A model generated the notes under the pieces. It made no database searches. It was not told the origin of the DNA and was given only the letters and a program-made list of their open reading frames with translations. Shown here one piece after another: positions 43,536 to 53,967 of a DNA stretch of 64,000 nt. Within the stretch, counting starts at the first letter, position 1, and each line of letters starts with the position of its first letter. A program made the translations under genes and the position numbers. The DNA comes from an uncultured Paracoccaceae bacterium. Its GTDB lineage: Bacteria; Pseudomonadota; Alphaproteobacteria; Rhodobacterales; Rhodobacteraceae. The stretch lies in the NCBI GenBank assembly GCA_947495295.1, contig CANLYJ010000003.1, positions 423,918 to 487,917 of the forward strand, read 5' to 3'.

Positions 43536-44996
43536 ATGAACAGCCTCAACCGTCCAGATCGCCTCGCTTTGTCGGAAAACCTCAATATTTCGCGCGTTCT
43601 TACCGGACTGTGGCAGGTCGCCGATATCGAGAAGGACGGGGCCACCATCAACCCCGACACCGGTGCGGATTGGCTGGCCGATTACGCGGCCAAGGGGTTC
43701 GACACATTCGACATGGCCGACCATTACGGCAGCGCCGAGATCATCGCCGGAACACTGTTGGCACGCGCGGGCGACCCGCGCCCGCTGGCATTCACCAAAT
43801 GGTGCCCGGCCCCGGGGCCAATGACCCCGGATGTGGTGCGCGCCGGGGTCGAGGACAGGTTGCGACGCTTGAATGTGGATCGTGTCGATCTGCTGCAATT
43901 TCACTGGTGGAGCTTCCTGCATCCCGCATGGCTTGATGCCCTGCATGAACTGACGCGGCTGCGGGCCGAAGGGCTGATTGCCGAAATCGGGGTCACCAAT
44001 TTTGACGCAGCGCATCTGCAAATAGCGCTCAGCGATGGCATCCCGCTCCTGACCAATCAGGTGTCGTTTTCACTGGTGGACCGACGGGCGGCCAAGCAAC
44101 TCGCCAATCTGTGCAAACAAAGCAATGTCAAATTGCTGGCTTACGGGACGCTTTGCGGTGGGTTCCTGTCAGAACGTTGGCTGGGGCAACCCGAACCACA
44201 GGGCATTCCCGACTGGTCCAAGATGAAATACAAACGTTTCATCGACATCACCGGCGGGTGGGACAGGTTTCAGGGGATCCTGTCCGCCGCCCATGACATC
44301 GCCCAAAAACACGATGTCTCTATCGCCAATGTCGCCACACGCTGGGTGCTGGAACATGACCACGTCGCAGGCGTCATCGTCGGCGCACGACTGGGCGAAC
44401 GGGTACATGCAGATGACAATCTGCGGCTGTTTTCCTTCAGCCTCGACAACGATGACAAGGCAGCTTTGAACGCCGCCTTCAACAATACTGCTGAGGTCCC
44501 CGGCGATTGTGGCGATGAATACCGGCAACCGCCTTTCTTGACGGCATCGGGCGACCTCAGCGACCATCTCGACACGATGCCGCTCGCGCATGAAGCGTCA
44601 GCAATCGCACATCGCGATAACGGACGGCAGGTTCTGAGCGGATCGAAATGGGAAGACATCGCCGGATATGCCCGCGCGCAACAGATCGGCGACCGCATTC
44701 TTGTATCGGGCACGACAGCCACCGCCGGGACCGACCGGATCGTGGCCGCACAGGATGCGGGCGCGCAGACGACCTTTATCATCGACAAGATACTGGCAGC
44801 CCTTGCCGCCCTTGATGCCTCTGCCAAAGATGTGGTGCGCACGCGGATCTACATCGTGAACGAAGCCGATGTCGAAGCCGTATCAAAGGCACATGGGCGC
44901 ATCTTTGGCGACATCAAACCAGCCAACACGCTGGTTGTTGTGGCGGGGTTAATTGGCGGCTACCGGGTCGAGATCGAGGCCGAGGCGATCCGCTAA
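43536..44996 (+). CDS. Aldo/keto reductase fused to RidA (YjgF) domain
   Basis: 486 residues. Residues 1 to about 330 are an AKR with an intact tetrad: Asp59, Tyr64, Lys88 and His123 (LLQFHWW). Residues about 370-486 are a RidA domain (ILVSGTTATAGTDRI...TRIYIVNEADVEAVSKAHGRIFGDIKPANTLVVV). RidA proteins deaminate reactive imines and enamines, so the enzyme may make a carbonyl and dispose of its reactive product. GGAA lies six bases before ATG 43536. It is divergent from the TIGR04076/AKR/Liv operon with about 126 bp between. Ends in a four-base overlap with the sugar kinase. Confidence 0.85.
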   Translation: MNSLNRPDRLALSENLNISRVLTGLWQVADIEKDGATINPDTGADWLADYAAKGFDTFDMADHYGSAEIIAGTLLARAGDPRPLAFTKWCPAPGPMTPDVVRAGVEDRLRRLNVDRVDLLQFHWWSFLHPAWLDALHELTRLRAEGLIAEIGVTNFDAAHLQIALSDGIPLLTNQVSFSLVDRRAAKQLANLCKQSNVKLLAYGTLCGGFLSERWLGQPEPQGIPDWSKMKYKRFIDITGGWDRFQGILSAAHDIAQKHDVSIANVATRWVLEHDHVAGVIVGARLGERVHADDNLRLFSFSLDNDDKAALNAAFNNTAEVPGDCGDEYRQPPFLTASGDLSDHLDTMPLAHEASAIAHRDNGRQVLSGSKWEDIAGYARAQQIGDRILVSGTTATAGTDRIVAAQDAGAQTTFIIDKILAALAALDASAKDVVRTRIYIVNEADVEAVSKAHGRIFGDIKPANTLVVVAGLIGGYRVEIEAEAIR

Positions 44997-45886
44997 ATCG
45001 CGACCAGCGCACCGCGCCCCTGGATCACCCTGCGGGCGACATTGCTGGCGGCGTGGATGGCCTGCTCAATCCCTGCACCACCAAAATGGGCGGTCAGAAA
45101 TCCGGCATTAAAACTGTCTCCGGCTGCCGTTGTATCGACAACGTCACTCACCACCGCCGGTTCGGTCAAGCCGCGCGCGCCATCGTGTTGATAATGGATC
45201 AGGCCGGGGCCGTTCTTGACCACAACCGTGGCAGCGCCCAACGCGACATAGCGGTCACGGGTCGCCAAGGCGTCCTTGTCACCAAAATGCCGGGCCTCGT
45301 CATCATGCGACGGCAGCACAATATGACTGACCGTTGCCGCCTTGGTGACCCATGCGCACATCTGATCGGTACTGTCCCACAAACCCGGACGCAGATTGCT
45401 GTCAAAGACGATCGTCTTGCCCCGGGTGCGGGCGCGCGCCAGCGCATCCAGCAACTTGTCCCTGCCCGCACGCTCTTGCACAGCCAGGGTGATCCCGGAA
45501 AAATAAATGACATCTGCGGCAGCAAATGCACGCAATAGAAATGGACCATCCTGTGCCAGCAACCGTGCCGCAGATTGGCTGCGCCAATATGAAAAATGCC
45601 GCTCGCCATTGTTAAGCGCGATCAGGTAAAGGCCAAGCGTCCGGTCATCAATCCGGCGCACAAAATCGGTGCCAATACCAGCGTCAGACAGAAAATCGAC
45701 CATCTGGTCGGACACCGGATCGCTGCCAACGGCCGTGGCATATTGCACTGCCCAATCGGGGGCCAGCCGTTGGGCATACCAGGCCGTGTTCAGCGTATCT
45801 CCCGCAAATGACATGGCATATTGGCCGGATCTGCCCTGTGGCGCCATTTCGACCATGCATTCCCCGACCGAAACAAAGCGCGTCAT
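44993..45886 (-). CDS. PfkB-family sugar kinase (2-keto-3-deoxygluconate kinase-like)
   Basis: 297 residues from ATG 45886. VSVGECMVEM opening, AGDTLNTAWY (signature 1-like), and VDTTAAGDSFNAGFL (signature 2 with the catalytic Asp) mark the family. The KdgK-type features include WRSQSAAR and the LRPGLWDS segment after the kinase core. Phosphorylates a keto-deoxy sugar by family inference. Convergent with the AKR-RidA fusion and overlapping it by four bases. Confidence 0.85.
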   Translation of the reverse strand: MTRFVSVGECMVEMAPQGRSGQYAMSFAGDTLNTAWYAQRLAPDWAVQYATAVGSDPVSDQMVDFLSDAGIGTDFVRRIDDRTLGLYLIALNNGERHFSYWRSQSAARLLAQDGPFLLRAFAAADVIYFSGITLAVQERAGRDKLLDALARARTRGKTIVFDSNLRPGLWDSTDQMCAWVTKAATVSHIVLPSHDDEARHFGDKDALATRDRYVALGAATVVVKNGPGLIHYQHDGARGLTEPAVVSDVVDTTAAGDSFNAGFLTAHFGGAGIEQAIHAASNVARRVIQGRGALVAI

Positions 45887-46112
45887 ATGTGGCTGATCCT
45901 TTCCCAACTTACCCAAGGGTCAAGCTGCCATGGCAGGGCGGGAACTGCCAGACCGGGAAGAGAGATTTATGCCGCATGCCTGCTTTGCGTCATCAAAACG
46001 CACGCTAAGTCATCATCGCGTGCAAAAACACGCGAAGACGTTAGACATTTCACATTTGCCCGCGCCACCAGCCGGGTTACGGTAAGCAAAGACCGCAACA
46101 AAGGAAAACCGC

Positions 46113-46541
46113 ATGTCCCTGAAATATCTGCACACCATGGTCCGGGTCAAAGACCTCGACAAATCGCTGGCCTTTTATGAACTTTTGGGCCTGAAAGAAA
46201 CAAAGCGTTTCGAAAACGAAGGCGGACGGTTCACCCTTGTTTTCATGGCGCCCCCGGGACAAGAGGAATGTCCAGTCGAACTGACCTATAACTGGGATGG
46301 CGACGATGCATTGCCATCGGACAGTCGGCATTTCGGGCATCTGGCCTACCGGGTCGCCAATATCTACGACACCTGCCAGCACCTGATGGATAATGGCGTG
46401 ACGATCAACCGCCCGCCACGCGACGGGCATATGGCCTTCGTGCGGTCGCCCGACAATATCTCGATCGAGCTTTTGCAGGAAGGCGACGACCTGCCAGCGG
46501 CCGAACCTTGGGCCAGCATGGAAAACACCGGTCATTGGTAA
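46113..46541 (+). CDS. gloA: Lactoylglutathione lyase (glyoxalase I)
   Basis: 142 residues; converts methylglyoxal-glutathione hemithioacetal to lactoylglutathione. KYLHTMVRVKDLDKSLAFYELLGL holds the first metal His, CPVELTYNW the Glu, GHLAYRV the second His and ISIELLQ the last Glu. AAGGA precedes the ATG. The following DUF1194 gene starts inside the last codons. Confidence 0.93.
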   Translation: MSLKYLHTMVRVKDLDKSLAFYELLGLKETKRFENEGGRFTLVFMAPPGQEECPVELTYNWDGDDALPSDSRHFGHLAYRVANIYDTCQHLMDNGVTINRPPRDGHMAFVRSPDNISIELLQEGDDLPAAEPWASMENTGHW

Positions 46542-47239
46542 AGACCGGATCACTGATTGGGGCCAGCCTGTTGGGTGGTCCTGCGGATGCGTGTCGCCTT
46601 GCACTTGTTCTGGCCATAGATGTGTCATCTTCGGTCGACGCAACCGAGGATACATTGCAACGTCAAGGGCTCGCCGCCGCGCTGATCGCACCGGATGTGC
46701 AGGCGGCCTTTTTCATCAGCCCTGATCCGGTCGCCATCCTGGTTTTTGAATGGAGCGGGCGCTATAATCAGGCCGACCTGACCGATTGGCGATTGATCGA
46801 AACGCCCGCCGATCTGAACGCGCTGGCGGGCACAATCGCAGGCAGTCGTCGCAGTCACAACGATTTCCCCACCGCCATGGGCTACGCGCTTGGCCATGCC
46901 GCGACGCAGCTTGCGCGGGCGCCCGATTGCACCACACAGACCATCGATATTTCTGGCGATGGCGAAAATAATGACGGGTTCGGGCCAGAACAGGCTTATG
47001 CCGCCTTTCCAATGGATGCGGTGACGGTGAACGGGCTGGTGATCAACGCGGGCGAATTCGAAGCCGAAACGCAGCTGATCTCGTTTTACCGCGACCACGT
47101 GATCAAGGGGCCCGGTGCGTTTCTCGAAATCGCCAATGGTTTTCTGGATTTCGAGGACGCGATGCGGCGCAAACTGATCCGCGAGTTGTCAGCCATGATT
47201 CTGGGCCAGACACCACAAACGGCGTCACCAAAAGGATGA
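46535..47239 (+). CDS. DUF1194 secreted VWA-like protein (first of tandem pair)
   Basis: About 234 residues from a TTG at 46535 that overlaps the gloA stop; a TTG at 46508 is less likely. A signal peptide (VKTGSLIGASLLGGPADA) precedes LVLAIDVSSSVDA, a DxSxS metal-binding motif of von Willebrand-type domains, and the later IDISGDGENND. DUF1194 is an alphaproteobacterial family of unknown function. Translationally coupled to the second copy by ATGA. Confidence 0.75.
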   Translation: MVKTGSLIGASLLGGPADACRLALVLAIDVSSSVDATEDTLQRQGLAAALIAPDVQAAFFISPDPVAILVFEWSGRYNQADLTDWRLIETPADLNALAGTIAGSRRSHNDFPTAMGYALGHAATQLARAPDCTTQTIDISGDGENNDGFGPEQAYAAFPMDAVTVNGLVINAGEFEAETQLISFYRDHVIKGPGAFLEIANGFLDFEDAMRRKLIRELSAMILGQTPQTASPKG

Positions 47240-47982
47240 TCCGCTGGGTTCTGCCATTGCTTTTACTGCCATTTGGGGCTGACGCGGCCTGCCGACAGGC
47301 GCTGGCGCTGGGGCTTGATGTGTCAGGTTCGGTGGATGCCGCCGAATACCGGCTGCAACTTGACGGGCTGGCGACCGCACTCGACAGTCCCGCAGTGCGC
47401 GAAGTGCTTTTCGCACAACCCGCCGCCCCGATCCGGGTCACCGTCTATGAATGGAGCGGGCCGGAAGATCAGACAATTATCCTGCCGTGGACTGAAATGA
47501 CCGATGCGGATGTGCTGCAATCTGCAATGGCCGTGCTGCTGCGCCATCAAAGGGGTGAGGCCGCGCCGACAACCGCCATCGGGTCGGCGATGCTTGCCGG
47601 TTTCACGCTGCTGGGCGAACAAGCCGAGTGCTGGAAACGCACGCTTGATCTGTCCGGTGACGGTCCGGCCAATACCGGCCCAAGGCCAAAGGATATCAGC
47701 GAGGCGATGCGCCCCACCGGTGTTGTCGTCAACGGGCTGGTCATTGGATCCGGCGATCAGCGCGGCGATGACGCTCGCATCGCCGAGATCAAGGAGCTTT
47801 CCGCCTATTACCGCAGCTATGTTATCCTTGGCCCAGACGCCTTTGTTGAATCGGCACTGGGTTTTAATGATTACGCCGCTGCGATGGAACGCAAGTTACT
47901 GCGCGAATTGCAAAGCCTCGCCATCGGGACTGGCCCGACGCAAGGCCAACCGCCCGACATCACAGCCCGCCAATATCAATAG
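47236..47982 (+). CDS. DUF1194 secreted VWA-like protein (second of tandem pair)
   Basis: 248 residues, signal peptide MIRWVLPLLLLPFGADA, then ALALGLDVSGSVDA (DxSxS) and DLSGDGPANTGP. It shares the pattern and length of the preceding protein, so the pair arose by tandem duplication. The ATG overlaps the preceding stop by four bases. Its stop overlaps the end of the convergent MarR gene. Confidence 0.78.
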   Translation: MIRWVLPLLLLPFGADAACRQALALGLDVSGSVDAAEYRLQLDGLATALDSPAVREVLFAQPAAPIRVTVYEWSGPEDQTIILPWTEMTDADVLQSAMAVLLRHQRGEAAPTTAIGSAMLAGFTLLGEQAECWKRTLDLSGDGPANTGPRPKDISEAMRPTGVVVNGLVIGSGDQRGDDARIAEIKELSAYYRSYVILGPDAFVESALGFNDYAAAMERKLLRELQSLAIGTGPTQGQPPDITARQYQ

Positions 47983-48497
47983 ATATAGCGGATCTGTTCG
48001 GTCCAGTAGCGTTCCACCCGGCGCAAGGAAGATGTGATATCCTCAATCCCTTCCTGATCCAGCACGCCGCGATCTACCAAACCACTTGCGTGTTTGGCGA
48101 AAAGCTCTTCCACCACCTTTTGCACATCGCGACCCTTTTCGGTCAGGCGGACGCGGACCGACCGACGGTCAATTTCACTACGCTGGTGATGCATATAGCC
48201 CGCTTCGACCAGTTTCTTCAGGTTATAGGACACGTTCGAACCCTGGTAATAGCCACGCGATTTCAATTCGCCGGCCGTGACTTCATTGTCGCCGACATTG
48301 AACAGCAACAGGGCCTGAACCGCATTGATCTCCAACACGCCAAGCCGCTCGAACTCGTCCTTGATGACGTCCAGCAACAGGCGATGCAGCCGTTCAACAA
48401 GGGTCAGGGAATCAAGATACGACGCCATAAAGGTCGCATTACGTGCCGATGCAACACCGTCCTCAACCGGGCCGGGCATGCTCTCATGAATACTCAT
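47976..48497 (-). CDS. MarR family regulator, LdtR-like
   Basis: 173 residues. The winged-helix core contains KSRGYYQGSNVSYNLKKLVEAGYMHHQRSEIDRRSVRVRLTEKG, with the DRRSVRVRL wing. The MASYLDSLTLVERLHRLLLDVIKDEFERL opening resembles the alphaproteobacterial LdtR group, which regulates L,D-transpeptidase genes in some relatives. Targets here unknown. Its 3' end overlaps the convergent DUF1194 gene by seven bases. Confidence 0.88.
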   Translation of the reverse strand: MSIHESMPGPVEDGVASARNATFMASYLDSLTLVERLHRLLLDVIKDEFERLGVLEINAVQALLLFNVGDNEVTAGELKSRGYYQGSNVSYNLKKLVEAGYMHHQRSEIDRRSVRVRLTEKGRDVQKVVEELFAKHASGLVDRGVLDQEGIEDITSSLRRVERYWTEQIRYIY

Positions 48498-48588
48498 TTC
48501 ATCACTCCGTCTTCTGCTCGCAAGACTGGATAAGACGAAACAAACAAGATTTAGTTAAATGCTAAAATTGAAACCATTTCCGCTGATT

Positions 48589-48857
48589 TCAGGCAGGGCG
48601 GGTGACCCCATGCGCCTCTGCCGCGATACGCCCGATCAACGGTGCATAGACATCCGGCACAGCAAACTGACCACCGACCCAGCCATAGATATCATGATCA
48701 TTCTCGGCCAGCAGCTGATCATACAGCGCCAGTTCCGCATCCGACATATCCGCCAGATGACGCCCGGCAAAGGCGGACAGGATCAGGTCCATCTCTTTAA
48801 TCCCGCGCCGCATCGACCGCATGTGCAGTCGTTTGACCATCGCTGCGCGGGGCTCTG

Positions 48858-48861
<4 letters not shown>
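48589..48861 (-). CDS. sdhE: Succinate dehydrogenase assembly factor SdhE
   Basis: 90 residues. The RxGxxE motif (MRRGIKEMDLILSAF) and the GWVGGQFAVPD segment identify the FAD assembly factor 2 family, which helps attach FAD to SdhA. Overlaps the XRE regulator stop by four bases, so cotranscribed with it. GC-rich palindromes are absent between them. Confidence 0.9.
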
Positions 48862-50527
<1,666 letters not shown>

Positions 50528-50544
50528 TCCACGACGGTTCGTCT

Positions 50545-50695
50545 TGACCAGACCGGGCCCTCGGCCCGGGCCGCGCCCGACCCTCCCCCCGGGAGGGCGC
50601 ATTTCATGCACCCTGCGCTGCCGCGCGCTACGGCCTCAATCGCTCCACTGGAGCGATTGCAAGACGGCCTTCGCCCCAGGGTCGGGCGCCGCCCT
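50545..50695. repeat. GC-rich palindromic repeat element
   Basis: Contains inverted arms GCGCCCGACCCT (50573-50584) and AGGGTCGGGCGC (50678-50689), exactly complementary, with an inner palindrome AATCGCTCCACTGGAGCGATT (50638-50658) and further small dyads (GGGCCC, CCCGGG). It lies between aspC-like and the GST gene end and can fold into a multi-stem hairpin. Looks like a REP/BIME-type intergenic element; it may terminate either transcript. Confidence 0.7.
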
Positions 50696-51723
50696 CAGTG
50701 CTGCCCCCCTGTAAAAGATGACGCCAGCTCCGGATGCCCATAAGCCTCCGGATAAGACATCGGATAAAACGGGCCAAGCGGCACGACGTTATTCCAGGAC
50801 CGGCCAAAATACCCCTGCCTGCAATGGGTCAGTGAATTACTCTCGGTCACACCAGGCAACGCATAGACCCGGCAGAGCCAACACCACAGATGCGGAAAAT
50901 CCAAAATGCGGGCACCATTCAGCTTCATCCGCACGTAATAAACCGGGTCATGGCGATACAGGGTCGGGAACAGGCGCAGGTCAGCCTCGGTAAAGCGATC
51001 ACCGGTCAGGAACGGGCGACCATCAGCGGCCAACCGGGCCTCTAACGCCCGCAACGTTTCAAAATAAGCCTCAAAAGCCGCCGCATAAACGGCCTGATCC
51101 GATGAAAACCCGGCCTTATAGGCCCCGTTATTGATCCCGACATAAACCTGCTCATTCAGCGCATCGATCTCTGCCGACAAATCGGCAGGATAAAGATCAG
51201 GACGCGCATCAGCCGCACCCAACGCCCCCGCCTGCGCATTCAACATGCGGACAATCTCGGCGCTTTCATTATTCACAATGCGCTTGGCCTGCTTGTCATA
51301 CAGGATCGGGACAGAGGCCTCAGCCGATCCTTCCGCCTCATAAACCTGCCGGACCAGCCGAAACCCCTGCCCCGTTGCCGTCTCAGCCGTGCATTCCGGC
51401 AATGTCGTCCCCGTCAGCGACGCAACCCGCGACGGATTGAACTCCCACAGATTGGGCGCAACAGGATCATCCTCATTGGTGCGACCGGGAAAGGCCACGT
51501 CCATCGTGATACTGTCCTGCAAGCCCAGCACATTGCGGGCCAGCGTGACCCGGTGACACCATGGGCAGTTCAGCGCGACAAACAGATGATAGCGACCCGG
51601 CTCTGCGGGAAAATCAGGATGCGCCCCCAACACAGCACGAAACTGGCTGACACCCCGCACGAACTCGCCCTTGGCGCGTCGTGCGGCAATGTCTTTCTGG
51701 GATTCCTCAACAGATTTGGTCAC
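50695..51723 (-). CDS. Glutathione S-transferase, glutathionyl-hydroquinone reductase type
   Basis: 342 residues, the length of the Xi-class (YqjG/EcmB-like) family. The catalytic site is ALNCPWCHRV near residue 55 with the CPWC motif, and GYFGRSWNNVVPLGP near the C-terminus matches the family. Reduces glutathionyl-quinones using glutathione. Lies 15 bp downstream of the hemerythrin gene on the same strand. Confidence 0.88.
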   Translation of the reverse strand: MTKSVEESQKDIAARRAKGEFVRGVSQFRAVLGAHPDFPAEPGRYHLFVALNCPWCHRVTLARNVLGLQDSITMDVAFPGRTNEDDPVAPNLWEFNPSRVASLTGTTLPECTAETATGQGFRLVRQVYEAEGSAEASVPILYDKQAKRIVNNESAEIVRMLNAQAGALGAADARPDLYPADLSAEIDALNEQVYVGINNGAYKAGFSSDQAVYAAAFEAYFETLRALEARLAADGRPFLTGDRFTEADLRLFPTLYRHDPVYYVRMKLNGARILDFPHLWCWLCRVYALPGVTESNSLTHCRQGYFGRSWNNVVPLGPFYPMSYPEAYGHPELASSFTGGQH

Positions 51724-51738
51724 GGGGCGCGTTCCTTC

Positions 51739-52305
51739 TTATCCGCGCAGACGATGATGCAGAATGATCGGAACCGCCAGTTCTTCTTCATCCGACAGAT
51801 GGCGCTCCAGAAACGCCTCAATCGTTTCGGCGACACCGTGCAGCTTGCCCGCCTCTTCGCGGGCGGCTTTTTCATCAAGCTGCACCAGTTTGATCGCCCG
51901 ATTGGCAGTACGGGTAAAACTGTCCAGCACAACATCCAAAGCGGCGTGATCCTTCTCCAAAATCTCCAGCCCCGCATCAAAACGCGGATCAGCGGCAGAC
52001 AGTTCGGGAAAATAAGAATGATCCTCCCACCCGTGATGGCCATGCAGATTCCCGACAAGCGCATTGCCGCGATAGCTCAACCGCCCAGCATAATCCTGCG
52101 GATCCTTATCACCATTCAGATAGCTTTCGGTATCCTTGCGAACGGCAGCGCTGAGCTGTCGGAACATGCGATGGGCACCCAACCAATGGCGGGTTTTCTC
52201 GCGAAAGCCGGGATGCGCATCCCATGCATCACGTGGGTATTCACGCAACAAGGTCTGCATGTCACTGGGCATATCTTCGGTGCGGATATCAAACTGATCA
52301 AACAT
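51739..52305 (-). CDS. Hemerythrin-domain protein
   Basis: 188 residues from ATG 52305 with GGAAAGGA upstream. Diiron-ligand pattern: H in GAHRMF, HHGWEDHSYFP, EKDHAAL, and HLSDEEELAVPIILHHRL, matching a hemerythrin-like HHE bundle. Expected to sense or bind oxygen, nitric oxide or metal. First gene of a pair with the GST. Confidence 0.88.
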   Translation of the reverse strand: MFDQFDIRTEDMPSDMQTLLREYPRDAWDAHPGFREKTRHWLGAHRMFRQLSAAVRKDTESYLNGDKDPQDYAGRLSYRGNALVGNLHGHHGWEDHSYFPELSAADPRFDAGLEILEKDHAALDVVLDSFTRTANRAIKLVQLDEKAAREEAGKLHGVAETIEAFLERHLSDEEELAVPIILHHRLRG

Positions 52306-52465
52306 GATATTTCCTTTCCACCCTGAATTGGGGGCAGATCGGCGGGTTTGGCACCGGGGAAATGGCATGGCAGCCATGCGTGTAACGGGTAGCATCCGGC
52401 GCAGCCCATTTGGGCGAAATACGCGGTCGTGCTACCATCAGGCAGCACCAAGGGGGGAAGATGCG

Positions 52466-53623
52466 ATGCAAACCACGATCCTTGTCGGCACGACCAAAGG
52501 GGCATTTCTGATCAACGGACAGAACGGGCGCGACGACTGGAAAGTCTCTGGCCCGCATTGTGAGGGATGGTCGATCAATCACGTCATCGGGGACGGGCAA
52601 AACATCTGGGCCGGTGGCGGCGATGACTGGCACGGGGCCGGAATCTGGCATTCCGGCGACGGGGGGCAGACATGGGCGGTCACCAAACTGACCAAAGGCA
52701 TGGTCGATGACTGGGCGGCCAACGATGCCGATTTCGCGCAATCCATCGGCTGGACGGATGCGCCCCTGCCCTTTGGCGATACATTCGCACAAATCTGGTC
52801 GCTGGGTCATGTGCATGGCACGCTTTATGCCGGGACCAAACCGGCAGCACTTCTGGCCAGCCATGACATGGGCAAGACGTGGGAAAAGCTGGACGGGCTA
52901 ACCAACCACCCTTCTGCGGACAGTTGGAACCCCGGGGCGGCGGGGCTTGTGCTGCACACAATCGTCGGCGATCCCGCCAACCCGGATAAACTCTGGATCG
53001 GGATTTCGGCGGCGGGCATCTTTGCGACCGAGGATGGTGGCAAGACATGGGAACGGCGCAACCGGCTGTCCAATGCCGAAAACTGCGGGGAGCACGACCA
53101 CCCCGCGGCCCCGGCCAACGGGGAAACCGGACATTGCGTGCATAACATGATGCGGGCACCGGGGGATGAGGACCGGCTTTACCAACAAAACCACCACGGG
53201 GTCTGGCGATCCGCCGATGGGGGGCGATCATGGGATGATATCACCGACGGGCTGCCATCAACCTTTGGCTTCCCGATCCGGGTGCATCCACACAATCCCG
53301 ATACGATCTGGACGATCCCCCTGAACGGGGACAGTGCCGGACGCTACCCACCCGACGCAGCGGCGGCTGTGTGGCGATCAGGTGACGCAGGCCAAACCTG
53401 GCAGGCACAACGGAACGGACTGCCACAGAACAGTTGCTATTTCACCGTGCTGCGGCAGGCGATGGCCGGGGACACCCAGGACCCTGCGGGGATCTACTTT
53501 GGCACCAATAGCGGATCGGTTTTTGCCAGCGCGGATGAAGGCACGAACTGGGACGAGATTGCGCGGCACCTGCCCACGATCCTCGCCGTTGAGGTGTTGG
53601 AAAACCCAAGCCACAGCGGATAG
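52466..53623 (+). CDS. BNR/Asp-box repeat protein (sialidase-like beta-propeller)
   Basis: 385 residues from ATG 52466 with AAGGGGGGAAG just upstream. At least five Asp-box motifs follow the (S/x)xDxGxTW pattern: GDGGQTW, EDGGKTWERR, ADGGRSWDDI, GDAGQTWQ and ADEGTNWDEI, marking a six- or seven-bladed propeller. Family members include exo-alpha-sialidases, but catalytic residues are not evident, so it may be non-enzymatic. No signal peptide seen. Divergent from the hemerythrin gene. Confidence 0.85.
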   Translation: MQTTILVGTTKGAFLINGQNGRDDWKVSGPHCEGWSINHVIGDGQNIWAGGGDDWHGAGIWHSGDGGQTWAVTKLTKGMVDDWAANDADFAQSIGWTDAPLPFGDTFAQIWSLGHVHGTLYAGTKPAALLASHDMGKTWEKLDGLTNHPSADSWNPGAAGLVLHTIVGDPANPDKLWIGISAAGIFATEDGGKTWERRNRLSNAENCGEHDHPAAPANGETGHCVHNMMRAPGDEDRLYQQNHHGVWRSADGGRSWDDITDGLPSTFGFPIRVHPHNPDTIWTIPLNGDSAGRYPPDAAAAVWRSGDAGQTWQAQRNGLPQNSCYFTVLRQAMAGDTQDPAGIYFGTNSGSVFASADEGTNWDEIARHLPTILAVEVLENPSHSG

Positions 53624-53625
53624 CG

Positions 53626-53811
53626 TCAGAAAATAAATGCGTCGGCGTCTGTGGCAGTGGTTTTGTCATCCGGCGCAACAGGCGACAACAACAGGTAAGG
53701 GATCGCCGCATCCCGGACATCCCAATTGATCCGTGCCTGCGGGGCGCTGGTTTGGACATATCCGGACGTCACCAGCGAACGCGCAAAAGAAATACGAACA
53801 GGTTCTGCCAT
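53626..53811 (-). CDS. Small hypothetical protein
   Basis: 61 residues, ATG at 53811 with GGAG about 13 bases upstream. No domain recognised; a mix of hydrophobic strand-like segments (IPYLLLSPV) and an acidic Thr-rich end. Lies convergent to the BNR protein with a two-base gap. Could be a spurious frame; the ribosome site is the main support. Confidence 0.4.
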   Translation of the reverse strand: MAEPVRISFARSLVTSGYVQTSAPQARINWDVRDAAIPYLLLSPVAPDDKTTATDADAFIF

Positions 53812-53967
53812 CGGGACGAGACTCCATTAAGTGAGTGATTGGCCCAGAGATACCGCCCAAAACCCAATAGAACAGGGGCAATGCGGAATCCCGGGTTTCA
53901 CGCAAGAACACGCTCAGCCATATCCCGCCGGGCCATCGCAAACCCTATCAAAGGCGCAAAGAACCGC

